Below are positions 14,052 through 38,800 of a stretch of DNA of 64,000 bases, one piece after another. The notes beneath the pieces are model-generated. The model had not been told where the DNA came from. It was given only the letters and a program-made list of their open reading frames with translations, and did not search any database. The DNA lies in contig NC_134419.1 of assembly GCF_030867145.1 (NCBI RefSeq), positions 75,139,403-75,203,402 of the forward strand, in the 5' to 3' direction. Source of the stretch: Opisthocomus hoazin (Eukaryota; Chordata; Aves; Opisthocomiformes; Opisthocomidae). A program made the translations under genes and the position numbers. Numbering within the stretch: position 1 is the first letter of the stretch; every line of letters starts with the position of its first letter.

Positions 14052-17017
14052 GGGAACAGTACAGGGGAACTACTGTCTTGGACCTGAGAAAAAGGTCCAT
14101 ACACAGTACTTGCATAAAGGACCAGAAAAAATGCACAGAATATGATAAACACTAGAACAGATTCTTCCCTTGCATGTTTTCACAGCTTCCAAAAATTGAG
14201 CAGTTCAGGGACTTGGCGAATTCAGGAGCAGCCTTGGATAAACTGGTCCAATAGGCAGTGATATACCTGTTTTCCATGATTGTATCTTATCTCACTCAGA
14301 AGCTATTCATACTTTACCACTTAATAAGCTGTTGAGGTTCCCACTGATTCTTCTGATTTTTTCCAACAACTTTTTAAGATAAAAGTACATATATTACTAA
14401 ACAAGTGGATGACTATGCATTTACACAGCAGTTTAATAAGGTTTTATGTTCCCACAGAGAAAAACTGAAAAATCAGTTCTTCCACTGCACTATTTAAGAG
14501 CAAGTATTATGAAGCAACCTTTAATTAGAAAATCATTTGCTATGTTTTTCCTCAGGACACCAATTCAATTCAATAAAAACATGCTGACACAAATATTCTT
14601 AAGTGCCAACAACTTTGCGTAACATCAGTACTTGACTGCACTCCGAAGCAGAGAGACAACCAGGTCAGTTTTGTAGCTGAAATCCTGCAGCAACTGACCA
14701 AAGGTTTTTGAGAGAGTTGACAAGATTTCCAAGGGAAGTTCAACTTAGCCAGGAAAACTACAGAGAAAAGGGGATAATCAATAGCTTAAAGGCCTATGCA
14801 GAAAATAGTTGTAGTTTTACATCAAGATAAAAACAGATTTGAAAAATTTTCACTTGCAAGCTAAACTGGTTTTAATTACAGGAGCAAGGAGATACTCAAA
14901 CCTGTTCCTAGAATACTGACTTGTTTGGCAATAGCAAATACTTTTCTACCTTACAAAATCCTCTGCTTGCCAATGAGAGCAGCACTGAAGATTGTGATGA
15001 TGTTTCCATACAGAAGGCAAGTTTCATCACCACAGGGGTAACACCAACTCTGGCACTTGGAAAAAGTTTATTCCATTATGAAATGTCTACCTCGCTTTTT
15101 ATTAGAACAAACAGAAGTCACTGCCTCAATCAGGAACCAGTACTGCATCACCAAAATGCAGCGCAGGACCCTCCCCAGCAAAATCTCAACCTAAATTCCT
15201 GTTAATGAACACACACTATTATTAGTGCTACTCCGGTCTCCATCAGAGATGCAGAAGAGGGAGAAGAGAAAGTAAGGAGGAAGAAGCAAAATTCAAAAAG
15301 ACCCACCATCCTGAAGGGCACCGAAACACCAGTTACCGCTGGTCTCAAAGTGGCACCAACCAGAGAGTGCCCCGAAGTTCAAAGGAATCTTTGGTGTCAT
15401 GTGTTCAATGGATTCCCTGTCCTGAAAACTATCTACTCCCCCTTCTCGTATAAAATCTTGACAAAGAGATGTAGAAGACATCGCACAGGTGCAAAAAGAG
15501 GGCCTTTTTCACAGTCACTAAGCAATAATCGGCTTCATGGTTCATATACCTTTTGTTAATATTCTGAACTGTTTTACAACTTTCCGTGTCAGTCTTATTT
15601 TCAAATAATCACGACAATTCTAAATCTATTCCTAAAATTGCCTTCTAACATAAGGTTAATATTAAAACTAGTCTAGCAGCTAATATAGGCAGACAGTATA
15701 CTGTAATGCCAACAATCTAAGAATATACTCCAAAAAGAAGTTGTTAATATGTCACTTAATATTTTTTGTTGGATTCTGAATTTAAATATAGACAGGTTTC
15801 TGAATATGAAGTGTTCAGCCAAATATAAAATTAAATACTTTTCCTAAACTAGAAACTTTCCAAACACAAAAGTGTGCAGAACTCTCCCTGAAAAGGAGGT
15901 TCACCTACCATGCACAGATACATTAACTTACACAGATTAAAAGCTAAATTTAATTTAGAGCAAAAAAAATCCTGGATGTTTGCCAGTTTAAAGCCCAAAG
16001 CAAGCTTGTTACTACCCTGATAAAAAGCCCTGTGTACAGGACAGAATTTCTCTCTACTTTTACTTAAAGAACTGCCTGGCTCCATAACGTCTGTATGATA
16101 TATTAAAAAGGCTGAAAAAGAAGAAGAAAAAGTTTGAGATCTTTCAAACAGCATTTTCCACCCTTCCTCTCAATAACTCGGATCAGTTTTACCCTGCTCC
16201 GCACCTTTTGCTTTTAAAAGTTACTCAGACGATTCTCCTGCCACACAAATCCAGTATTTAAAGAAAACAAACACCCAAAAAAAAGGCTTCTAATCTACAT
16301 CAAAATACATTTTGTGTAAAGTATTCTTCAGTTTACTTCCTGCAGGGATCAAATACAAAATGCTTTTGACTGAAGTGACAGAGCTTTAGTGCCCAATAAC
16401 TGTGCATAGAAAGACCTTCTCAGCCAGATAGTCACACGAACACACAAGACAACTAGTGCTAAAGAAGGACCTAAACTAAAAGCCATCAGCATCAGACCGA
16501 GTTTTTAAATTTACTAGAAGCTTCAGAGAAGATCCTAATGTCTCCTCTGGAATAGTACACTAAGCCTGAACAAAACATGACGCAAGAGAGAGAAGATAAA
16601 GGTAGAGTAGGGAAACACCCGTGGCAAGTAACAAGGAAAAAGAAGAGGATAAAAATCCATTAAACTATTAGCAGTACAAACAGAAATCCATCCCTTACCC
16701 ATTCAACAGCAATTCCCATGATAAACTTTACATCTTTAGCTGGTGGAAACCCAAACTGTCCTTAATGCATCTTTATAAGCTTTCCTCCCCCAGACTCTCT
16801 CAGTTAAAAATCAAAGTTCCACAGGTGATTCAGGCCATCAAACCCAAGCCTCCACCAAACCACACAACTCTGACAACCCAAACAGAGATTGGATGAACTG
16901 AGAGCTAACTGCTGTTCAGAACTTAATTGTCAGCAGCCATCGCAATATTGCTCTTGATTCTTCATGATGTAACGATTGTATTTTAAAAATTCACAATTTT
17001 AAGTGAAGAATTTTTTT

Positions 17018-17552
17018 CCCCTCTACACTGCCCTAGTGAGGCCCCATCTGGAGTACTCTGTCCAGTTCTGGGCTCCCCAGTTCAAGAAAGATGAGGAGCT
17101 GCTGGAGAGAGTCCAGCGGAGGGCTACGAGGATGATGAGGGGACTGGAGCATCTCTCCTACGAGGAGAGGCTGAGGGAGCTGGGCTTGTTCAGCCTGGAG
17201 AAGGCTGAGAGGGGACCTTAGAAATGCCTATAAATATCTGCAGGGTGGGTGTCAGGAGGATGGGGCCAAGCTCTTTTCAGTGGTGCCCAGTGACAGGACA
17301 AGGGGCAACGGGCACAAACTGAAGCAGAGGAAGTTCCGTCTGAACATGAGGAAGAACTTGTTCCCTCTGAGGGTGACGGAGCACTGGCCCAGGCTGCCCA
17401 GGGAGGTGGTGGAGTCTCCTTCTCTGGAGATATTCAAGACCCACCTGGACAAGGTCCTCTGCGGTCTGCTGTAGGTGACCCTGCTTCGGCAGGGGGTTGG
17501 ACTAGATGACCCACAGAGGTCCCTTCCAATCCCTACCATTCTGTGATTCTGT
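17018..17552 (+). mobile_element. CR1 LINE, 3' fragment with reverse-transcriptase C-terminus
   Basis: The plus strand encodes [20 protein letters not shown] and [20 protein letters not shown], the conserved end of the CR1 ORF2 reverse transcriptase. It then encodes [20 protein letters not shown] and [20 protein letters not shown] in another frame. A frameshift near 17210 and a stop break the ORF, so the copy is dead. The 3' end is the usual GGTTGGACTAGATGACC ... CCATTCTGTGATTCTGT. It is 5'-truncated, as most CR1 copies are. Confidence 0.95.
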
Positions 17553-18810
17553 AATTAGTAAATATACGGAGGTCTTTCCACCCTCTCTGGAGCAAGAAGA
17601 TTTTCAGAGCAAAAGCATGGTGGAATATACGCTATATGGAAGCATTAGGGCTGAAACACATTCATCGTAGCAGACAAATCAAGTCCCTAATCAGGCCAGG
17701 TAATGGCTGATAGAAATCAAGTAAATAGCTCAATCTTTCTTGGCATGTTTCCAATTTCCATCTTACTGTATAATTAACTCAATTTATGTCAGTAATTATA
17801 AAAAAGGCAGACACTACCACTTATTGTTATGAGCCCTATTCTTTTACAAAACAAAGTGAAATAAATTTTATGGCTTTCCACAGTAGCATTACAGAGATCT
17901 CACAAAAAGGCTCTCCTTACACTCTTTTGAACTAGAGCCAAAAATGATTATGTGGTTTTATTGTTCTACCTGGAAAGCAGCCACAGCTCACTAGGTATCA
18001 CTTCTACAAGTACTGCTCTCAAGAACAGAAAAGCCTGACTAGATAGTTGATTAATATTGAAGTCATACATTTGCAGTAGACAGAAATGACAGATCTGAGG
18101 CAGCAGTTTTATTAATTCTACTAATGAAAATACTGTGCCACCTGCCAGAGAAATGGAGAATTGCTGTTTGTTTAGAATCCTACGAGGCTTTTTTTTTGCT
18201 TATTAGATTAGGATTAGCATCCTGTAAACACTATTTTAAAAGCAGGGTTTATTCATATGCCATGTACTCTCATTGAATCTCAGGCAATCACCTGGTGGGA
18301 ACATTTCTGCACTATTGCTACTGCAAAGGTGAGTTCTAGTTGAGAGGTATGCTTAGCAATGAAACGTGAATAAAATCGAGATTTTTAAAACCTTCACCTG
18401 TTAAATTAATCAAGACAACAAAAAATTAAGGAGCAATGTGGAAAAGGTACCAAACAGCTTTAGAGCAGAAGATGCTTTCGCCATCAAAGATGCACTTCCA
18501 TACCATAACTTCATTTCCAGCAGAAACACCTCAGTCCCAAACCTCTTAACAAATCACATACAAACAACAGCTCTACTTAACTCCATACCAACACTATTTT
18601 TTTAGTTATGATGGCGCATAATCCCTATTTCTTCAGCTCTGTTTCCCCTGAAGTTTCCAACACAAGCTGGCTGAAAACCACAAAATTTTCCCTCCCAAAT
18701 GGAAACTCCAATATTTTAGCATTTAGAATCACCCTAAGAGACACCATTGCCCATCATTTAACTGTGCATTAAAAAAATGTTTTCATAAAGGTGCATGCAG
18801 TGAACTGTAC

Positions 18811-31485
<12,675 letters not shown>

Positions 31486-31740
31486 GGCGCGGTGCGGGCC
31501 GCGCCCCGGCCAGGCCCCCCCCACCTGGGCTGGACGCTCGGGTGCGGGGCGGAGGAGCACGAGCGGTCACGCCGCGCCTCAGCCCGCCCGCGTGGACCGC
31601 CCGGCGGCGGCAGAGCTGAGCGCTAGGCCCCGCCGGGCTCGGCCCCCGGCCCCGACACCTGCCCGAGGGCGGCGGGAGGGGACAACCCTGGAGCCCGCGG
31701 GGAGAGGGAGAGGGGCCCTCCCCAGAGCGGGAGCCAGGCT

Positions 31741-32792
31741 TGGTTCATTCTGAGGAAAATATTGGCATGTCCTGCCCTCAGTTAAAGCCAGACACACGTC
31801 ACAGACTTGGGGAAAACAGAAAAGGAAGGAGGAATTTTTATCTATTACTGAGACCCAATTTCCGAAGCCAAACCTTGATTTCCAGAAGACTAAGCAGAGA
31901 AAGACAACACCAATTTCTCCTGCAGCACCCAAGATCATCCAGATCACAAGCTTACCACAGCACAAACAGCTAACCCTGCAAATTCCACCTGCGGGCTGCT
32001 ACCGGGCAGAGACAAGGGGTGAAAGAAGGGGGACAGCACTTCCTCTCTATGAAAGCTTGCAAGGAGCAGTAAACTTTATACAAAGTAGTAAACATAGCCA
32101 TAATAAATAGAAAGTATACGGTAATAACCCTGTGACAGGTATAAACAAGACAGTTTCTATACAGTGCAAGATGTTCCAATAAAAATAAATTTAATTTTAC
32201 AATATATACATATAAAAACTTTTCCAAAGGAAACATTTTAAAATACTTTCTTTAAGGCACCTAAGGGGAAAGAAAAAAAGACAAGACAATAAGACAATAT
32301 GCATTAAGATTTGGAACTTACCAAACAACTGTAACAAAAGAATTCGATCCTATCGTTTAAAGTACTTTTAGAGAGAATCAGACTGTCTTCCCTTCCCCTG
32401 CTTCCCTAAGTCCTTCTTCAGACTACTCTGTTGACTCATGAGCTGCCAGTAGGTTAAGAAAAAAAGTACAAAAACTAAGCTATGAATCTTTACAGCATTG
32501 CATTCCAAGTACAAGTATAAAAGTTCCAAAGATTAACTCAGGTATATTACTTAACTGACCATCAAATGTAAAAATAAAGGGGTTCTTCAGTTAATTACTG
32601 CGTAGAAGATTAGATGGCATTTTGTTCCACGAAGGGATCAAGAATATCAAGATATTCCAGACATTAACACAGTTACCCTGCTTACGGTTCTTCTACATGT
32701 ATAACTCACAGATAGTTTCCCTGCAGTTCTTCTGCATGCATAAGGAACTCAAGCACTGTATCCTTTATTATTAAAATCACTTACCTGAAGAA
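31741..32792. other. Short NSMCE4A-ATE1 intergenic region or NSMCE4A 3' UTR
   Basis: About 1 kb of ordinary AT-rich sequence between the NSMCE4A stop codon and the ATE1 CpG island, both genes on the minus strand. No ORF with recognisable homology. It could hold a non-coding last exon of NSMCE4A. Between about 32685 and 32755 there is a weak internal duplication (CCTG..GTTCTTCTRCATG-like). Confidence 0.6.
32764..32769 (-). terminator. NSMCE4A: AATAAA polyadenylation signal of NSMCE4A
   Basis: AATAAA on the minus strand 23 bases after the TAA stop codon. Used, it would give an extremely short 3' UTR. A splice donor lies between stop and signal (GT at 32783-32784), so a longer spliced 3' end is an alternative. 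An ATTAAA variant on the same strand is at 32190-32195. Confidence 0.5.
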
Positions 32793-32873
32793 TTAAGCTA
32801 CGTCCATTTCATCTTCATTTCTATAAGGAGGGCTAATCATGGGTTCTGTTATTTCATATGTTTCTACGATCTC
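32793..32873 (-). CDS. NSMCE4A: NSMCE4A exon 10 with stop codon
   Basis: Acceptor CTAACCAG, then [20 protein letters not shown] and DEMDVA before TAA (32793-32795). Human ends EIVKTFEISEPVI plus a short tail. Eight bases after the stop is a near-perfect splice donor (CAG|GTAAGT), so the mRNA may continue into a further non-coding exon. Confidence 0.95.
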   Translation of the reverse strand, partial: EIVETYEITEPMISPPYRNEDEMDVA

Positions 32874-35800
32874 CTGGTTAGAGATGACAAGAGTATGCAA
32901 GTTACAAGAGCTGAGCTATTTCAGTATAATTGCCATCACCACCACGTAAGAAATAAAGTTTCTCATACTGAAGCACTATTTCAAATTACTAAGTTTCTCC
33001 TGCACATTCTGAGCAAGGGCAAAGGAGAAGAGCTGTATGTGCTAAAACCTACTTCTTGTCTAAGATTTATTACAAACAGCAAACAGTGAGGAAATTGTAC
33101 GGAGAACTTCCCCTCTAGAAGCAAATATCATCTGTAAGGGAAGAAACAGACTCCATATTTAAGCGGTCCTCATATAAAACAGTAAAGGCAAGTCACTGCA
33201 CAATTTAAAAGCCCTTAAACTAACCAGGTTTTAAGGATCAGAGGTGAAACTGTCAACCCAATTCTCAGTTTTCTTGCAGTCAAAAGCATTCGTTAGATCT
33301 GTGATTGTTCTGGAATCCATAAAATTAAACGCAGTGGTAATATACACAGGAACATCTATCCTTACCAGAGTACATAACAGCACAGCTCTCAGATGCATTC
33401 TTACACTTAAGATAAAAAAATTAATCAAAAGTACCAAGTGCTATCCATTATACCTGCCATTCCTGATGGTTCAGAGATAGGACGACCTGGTTCCGTGCTC
33501 CAGCACTATAGTCATCCTTCTTTCCTTCATCGTCTTTCGAAGGCTCTGTTCAAAACATCGTATTTTCACAGTCTTGACACTTGTCAAGTCAGTTTCCTCC
33601 AGGAACACAAATGCTTCACAAAAAGCAAATCAATTACACAGGCTCCACTAAGGCAGTCTCTGTCAATAGCCTGTACCATATGCTGCTTAAGAAATTTCTT
33701 TAGTCCTACTTCCTAAAAATTTAGAAACTAATATTTTTCAGAGTCTCAGAAGGACCTAAATATTTAATCCTTTCTGAAATCCCACCAAAGTCTTAATCCC
33801 ATTGATATCCTGAAGGAATAAAAGCCAAAGACCTCGACCATAGGATGGCCTTCCCCTTTCAACTGTTTTGAAGTTGCAGCACTTCCCAACTCAGGTAGAC
33901 AAAGGAGAATTCTTGCACACAAAAACACCTTTGCTCAGCAAAGCATAACAATGTTCATATACCTATTAGCAAAAACACCACTTAAATGGAAAGGTAATAG
34001 CCTTTTACTTCTGTTAACAGAACTAATTTGTATAGAACAGCATAATAGCCTTTTTTCCATATTTTGAGATTTAAAGAGACTCAATCCTTTCTGTTCCTCT
34101 CAAATCTCTCCATGCCTTCAGTTAATTTCACTGCATATCCCCGAATCTCTGCTCTCACCACTAAAAACACACCTAAAACTCTGTGAACACCTAAGATGTA
34201 GCTACTTTACAGTGTCGTAACAAAAAACAATTATAGTCTTTCAAAGCCAGATTTTACCTATTATTGGCAATTTATCGTCATCCAGCTTCAATCTTGCAAA
34301 ACCATCCTAAAAAACAGTAGGATTTAAAGTTTCAGAAATTAGAACTAATTCGAATAATACACTAAGATTGCATATTTTTAATTAGTATATTACATAATCA
34401 TAAACAGGTACATACACTGATACACAATCTTAATTGGCATACCAAATGAGGAAAATTATTTAAATATAGCATTTATTCATAAAGAATGCAGCTGATACAG
34501 GACATGGATCACATGGATCCACAGCTGTTGGATTACAAAAAAAATGTTTTATTAAAAATCATTATTATTCATTGAATATACTTGAGTTAACCCTTCATCA
34601 TCACTTCACTATTCACTATAAACCTGAATTTAGCCAAAATATGTTTGTAAGTTTTTCTTTTTTCATTTCATTAGACAAAGTAAGTATATGTCAAAGTGTA
34701 AATCTATAGATTTGAAAAGAATATAAAACACTGCACTGACACACTTTCCTACAACCTCAATAACTTCTGTACGCTATGACTATTCTTCTATAATCTAAAA
34801 TAAGGTGAGCTAGAATCCCTTTTTGAAAAGTGTATTGACAGCAAAAATTTCACTATTGTTTTGTTGGTAAATTGACTGTTGTAGAAAAGTCTAATTAAAA
34901 AATTAGTCTGATTGTAGAAAACAAATTAGGATTCCTAATATTTAAATCCTAGTCCATCAATATCGAAGCCATAAAAACAACGAATCAATATTTTTAGATA
35001 ATTCCAATATCTAAAATAAGACTTCAACAACATGTCATGACTTACCCTTATAATGAAGGACACATGAAAGATGTTTTCCACAGTGCGTGCAAAAGAGTTA
35101 GGATCAATCACAAGATCAAAGAAGGAAATAGGTGTATCAGCTAGAAATGCAAAAATGAGTTTGTTAAAAAAAGCAAAGAAAAAACCCCAGAGCTAATATA
35201 TGTAAACAGAAACTTGCAAAAGTCAGACTCCTTTTAAGAGCTAAATGAATGTTTCTGTCAATTTAGTTACAACACTGCAGAAAGAAACAAAGTTTCTAGA
35301 GAACTTGATTTTCTTCCCTCTTGCCACACACACACATAACGGCAGCGTCTATTTGACTGCCTACTAAAAAAATGCCCTGCTCTAATAAGAGGGAGAGGGT
35401 AGGATTTAGATTATTCTGCACTTAAACAGCAACTGACAGGTGTTCATAAAAAGTACATAGTCAGTATATATCCTTCAACATCAAGATTTCTACTCACAAA
35501 CTCCACCTAATTCTGTTTGTGTAATTTAACCACTCTTAACTGTAGGAGTATTTGTTTTCTCAAATTAATGCTTTAAAAGCTTAATTGAATCATACTTACG
35601 ATCATTTTTAAAATGAGTTTGCAATAACCCCAAAATCCTCTCTACTTCTTTTTCTGTAGCTTCCTGATGAGACTCCTCCATTTTTTTCAACTGGAAAAAA
35701 GAAACATAGTTTCACCTCAAATCACCACTGTTGTAAGACAAGAATAGGAAAAGTGCCTTTTACGAACACCTAATACAAAAGAGAAGTTTTTCTCTCTATA

Positions 35801-38800
35801 ACACATGTGCAGTTAAAGACACACTTATGCAAACATGAGACAATTTACAAACTATGCCCTTTCAGTTTGACATTGTAAGACGGGAATTAATTTCTAAAGC
35901 ACTTTGTATGTTTTGAGCCTATTTACAGGCCTACATTTACTTTCCAATAGTTCTGTGGAATTGGATTACCCCTAGCAGTACATAATCTGTGAGTTTACCG
36001 AAGAAGTTTGTAAGTGTAGAAGGGCAGTTCATTAAGATCTTTAACTTTTTTTCCAGAAAAGTCACCTAAGTTTACGTGTAAGAAACATCACGGCACGAAG
36101 TCTGATGTGGTCAAATGACACGACTTTTGTGGTTTTGCAGATCTGTTACATTATCTGCAAAGCAGGGTACTCCAAATCATCCTTCAAGTACTGTCATCAG
36201 CAGAGTACCAAATTCACTTCTCAAGTACAGCCTTCAGTAACCTGTCTGCTGGTCCTGTTAGCCACCATCTTCCCCTTGACCACCTTGCAAAAAAGCAAGC
36301 TACAGAAACTTTCAGTAGCAGCCACGTATCTAACACCAGTTAACGTGTATGCTGATCATCAGTTTACCTACGCAAACCACAAAGCACAGTCACTCACTTC
36401 TGGAAGCAACTCTCTCAAACCCTCCAGCTCCTCCTCTTCCCAGTACAAACTGTGTCAGAAAAATTTCTATCACGATTTGGACTGTTACAAAGTACGCTAT
36501 ATTTAAAAAGACGTACTCAACATTTTGCCTCTACGTACTGGCATTATCGGCCAGAGGTTCCCTGTAACATGGTTTATTTTTTCAAGCTTTCAGATGTAAG
36601 CCTCTCTAAGTACTCTCAGACTTTTGCCTTTCCGCCAGAGTCAGACAGAAAGAACAGGGAAACAGCAAGCAGGGAAAATAGTGCTTAAGTGAGCTAATTA
36701 GTCTGCTGTTCTTAACCACATTTCTGTGCAAATGCCACACACTGTTTTAAATAAAATGCTAAAAGCATGCTAACGTAAAGAAGTTTCTTTCTTGTTTCCT
36801 TTCAAAGCAACGAGCATAAGAGCAAATAAGCTAATTTGAACTTGAAAAAAAAAAAAGTCTGTAAATCCCATTTCTGAACTTGACATCAGTGTATAAATTG
36901 TATTTCCTTCCAGACAGTGAAATATTGCAAAACTAATCTAGAAGACTAATAATGAAGTCTGAATCCTTTAGTATGACACAATTCATAACTACAAAACCCA
37001 AAACAACGTGAATAGAATTATTTAAAAGTCACTTGTACCAGCTATGCCACAACAAATCATCAACAGAGACAACACCTCACAGACCTGAGCAGGCATTGCC
37101 CGTTTTGCTTCTCCTCCTGGAGCCTTTCTCTGTCTCTCAATCCGTTGCCTTGGTACAGGAGGATCAGACTTAAAAGATCCCAACCTAACCGAAACAAAAA
37201 GAACATATATATGGAAATATGTCTTACACTGTATGCTAAGAAGTCTATATACTGAGCAGTTGATCTCCTGATAACAGTGCAAATTAATGACTGATACCTA
37301 AAAATAAAGCCTCATCACATTTAGAGATTTCTGTAAACAACCATCCCCAAAAGTTGCTCCCAATATATGTGGGCAGCCTCATACCAGAATTATAAAGAGA
37401 TGTATAAAGTTTGATGCAGTTACTCCAACATTTTTTTTTTAGCTGAAAACTTTAAATCTACTTTTCTTAAAACTAGTTAAGAAATGAAACAGAGTAAATG
37501 GTTCATATCCTCCAGCATCTCCACTGGAATTTATTACAAACTCTTCTGCCTGAAAACTCACTCCATACAATATTTATCTTTTTTATCTGTTGTCTTGTTC
37601 CAGTAAGGCAAGGTTTGTAGTAAGCTTTTTTTTTTTTTAAAAAAAAAATGCCACAAATTTTTAAAACTTAGTCAATCAACAGAACATCCAATACACTAGA
37701 AGAGAAAAACTTCTCATAAACAATGTGAGTGTAATATGCGTGCTAGATTTAGGCACTTTCTTGAAGTGCTTACCTCTCTCCAATGACTATATAAGGAACT
37801 TAGGCTCCTAACTTTGGTTGCCTTGAATCTCCACCAAGTTAGATGCCTAAAGGAGAGAGTGTGAATTGAGACTCAATTCAAGTTAGTTCAGCAGGTACCC
37901 AAAATTTCTGCAGCACATATTCTTCCCTATCTTGGGTGAGCTGAGACTGCTCGATTTCAGAAGTCACAGACTGATCATGAAAAAAACACCCTCAGGCCTC
38001 AAATAAGAACATACGGAATTAGAAATAAGTAGTTCTTTTCCTAAACTGAGAACTACACTTTATTATTCAAAATTAGCACTTTGCGAATATTCACACATCC
38101 TCCATAAAAAGGCCATTGTTACTCAAGATGTCAAAATGCAACTAATGAGAAAAAAATTCTTTCTTGCAGCCAGTTTTGCCTTAAGATCATAGCAATGATT
38201 GGAAAATATACTTATGTTTTTACTTTCAAGCTGTAAGACCTAAACGATAAATTCAAAATATCTCAATTAGCAATCCAACAGTAAATATCCGATATTGTAT
38301 GATCAAATTATTTATTCATCAACTTACTGGGAGGGAACAAGTGCAAAATCATAGACAACTGAATAATACTCTGTCAGCTCTACTGATGATAATTCAGTTG
38401 AACTAGATCCTGATATTGTAGGCTGACTTTGAGAGATTTAAATTGAAGCACTGTCTATAAGCAAGGTCACTAAGGGTCATTTGACAGCAGCTAAAAAGAC
38501 TCCTACTAAATGGGTTGACTACACGTAAGGAGAGATGACGCTGGTTCTACTTAAGGCCACTTGCCAGTAATCAGGTGATTTCTTCTGAAGGCACAGCCAG
38601 AAAGCAAGATTGTAAAAGACAACCCATTAACACAGACGTACAAGAAGAACTGTTGGGCTCTTCACGATAATACAATCGTCAGGTAAAGGATACAGGCCCT
38701 GGCAACTGACCTTCCATAACTGTCTGGGAAAGAAAAATAAAAATTCCTCTATTCATGACTCTGGCTGCAGCTTATACAGGGAGAGAAATATGAAGGAAGA

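Larger units (their letters stand above)
1..18810 (-). other. ATE1: ATE1 intron 7 (part)
   Basis: AT-rich sequence without a recognisable exon on either strand. It contains CR1 fragments (about 3323-3786, 6513-6577, 17018-17552), an A/T microsatellite (14019-14051), poly-T runs (for example 9775-9786) and a small perfect hairpin (3996-4020). Assignment to the intron is inferred because exon 8 and later ATE1 exons were looked for and not found. Confidence 0.7.
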
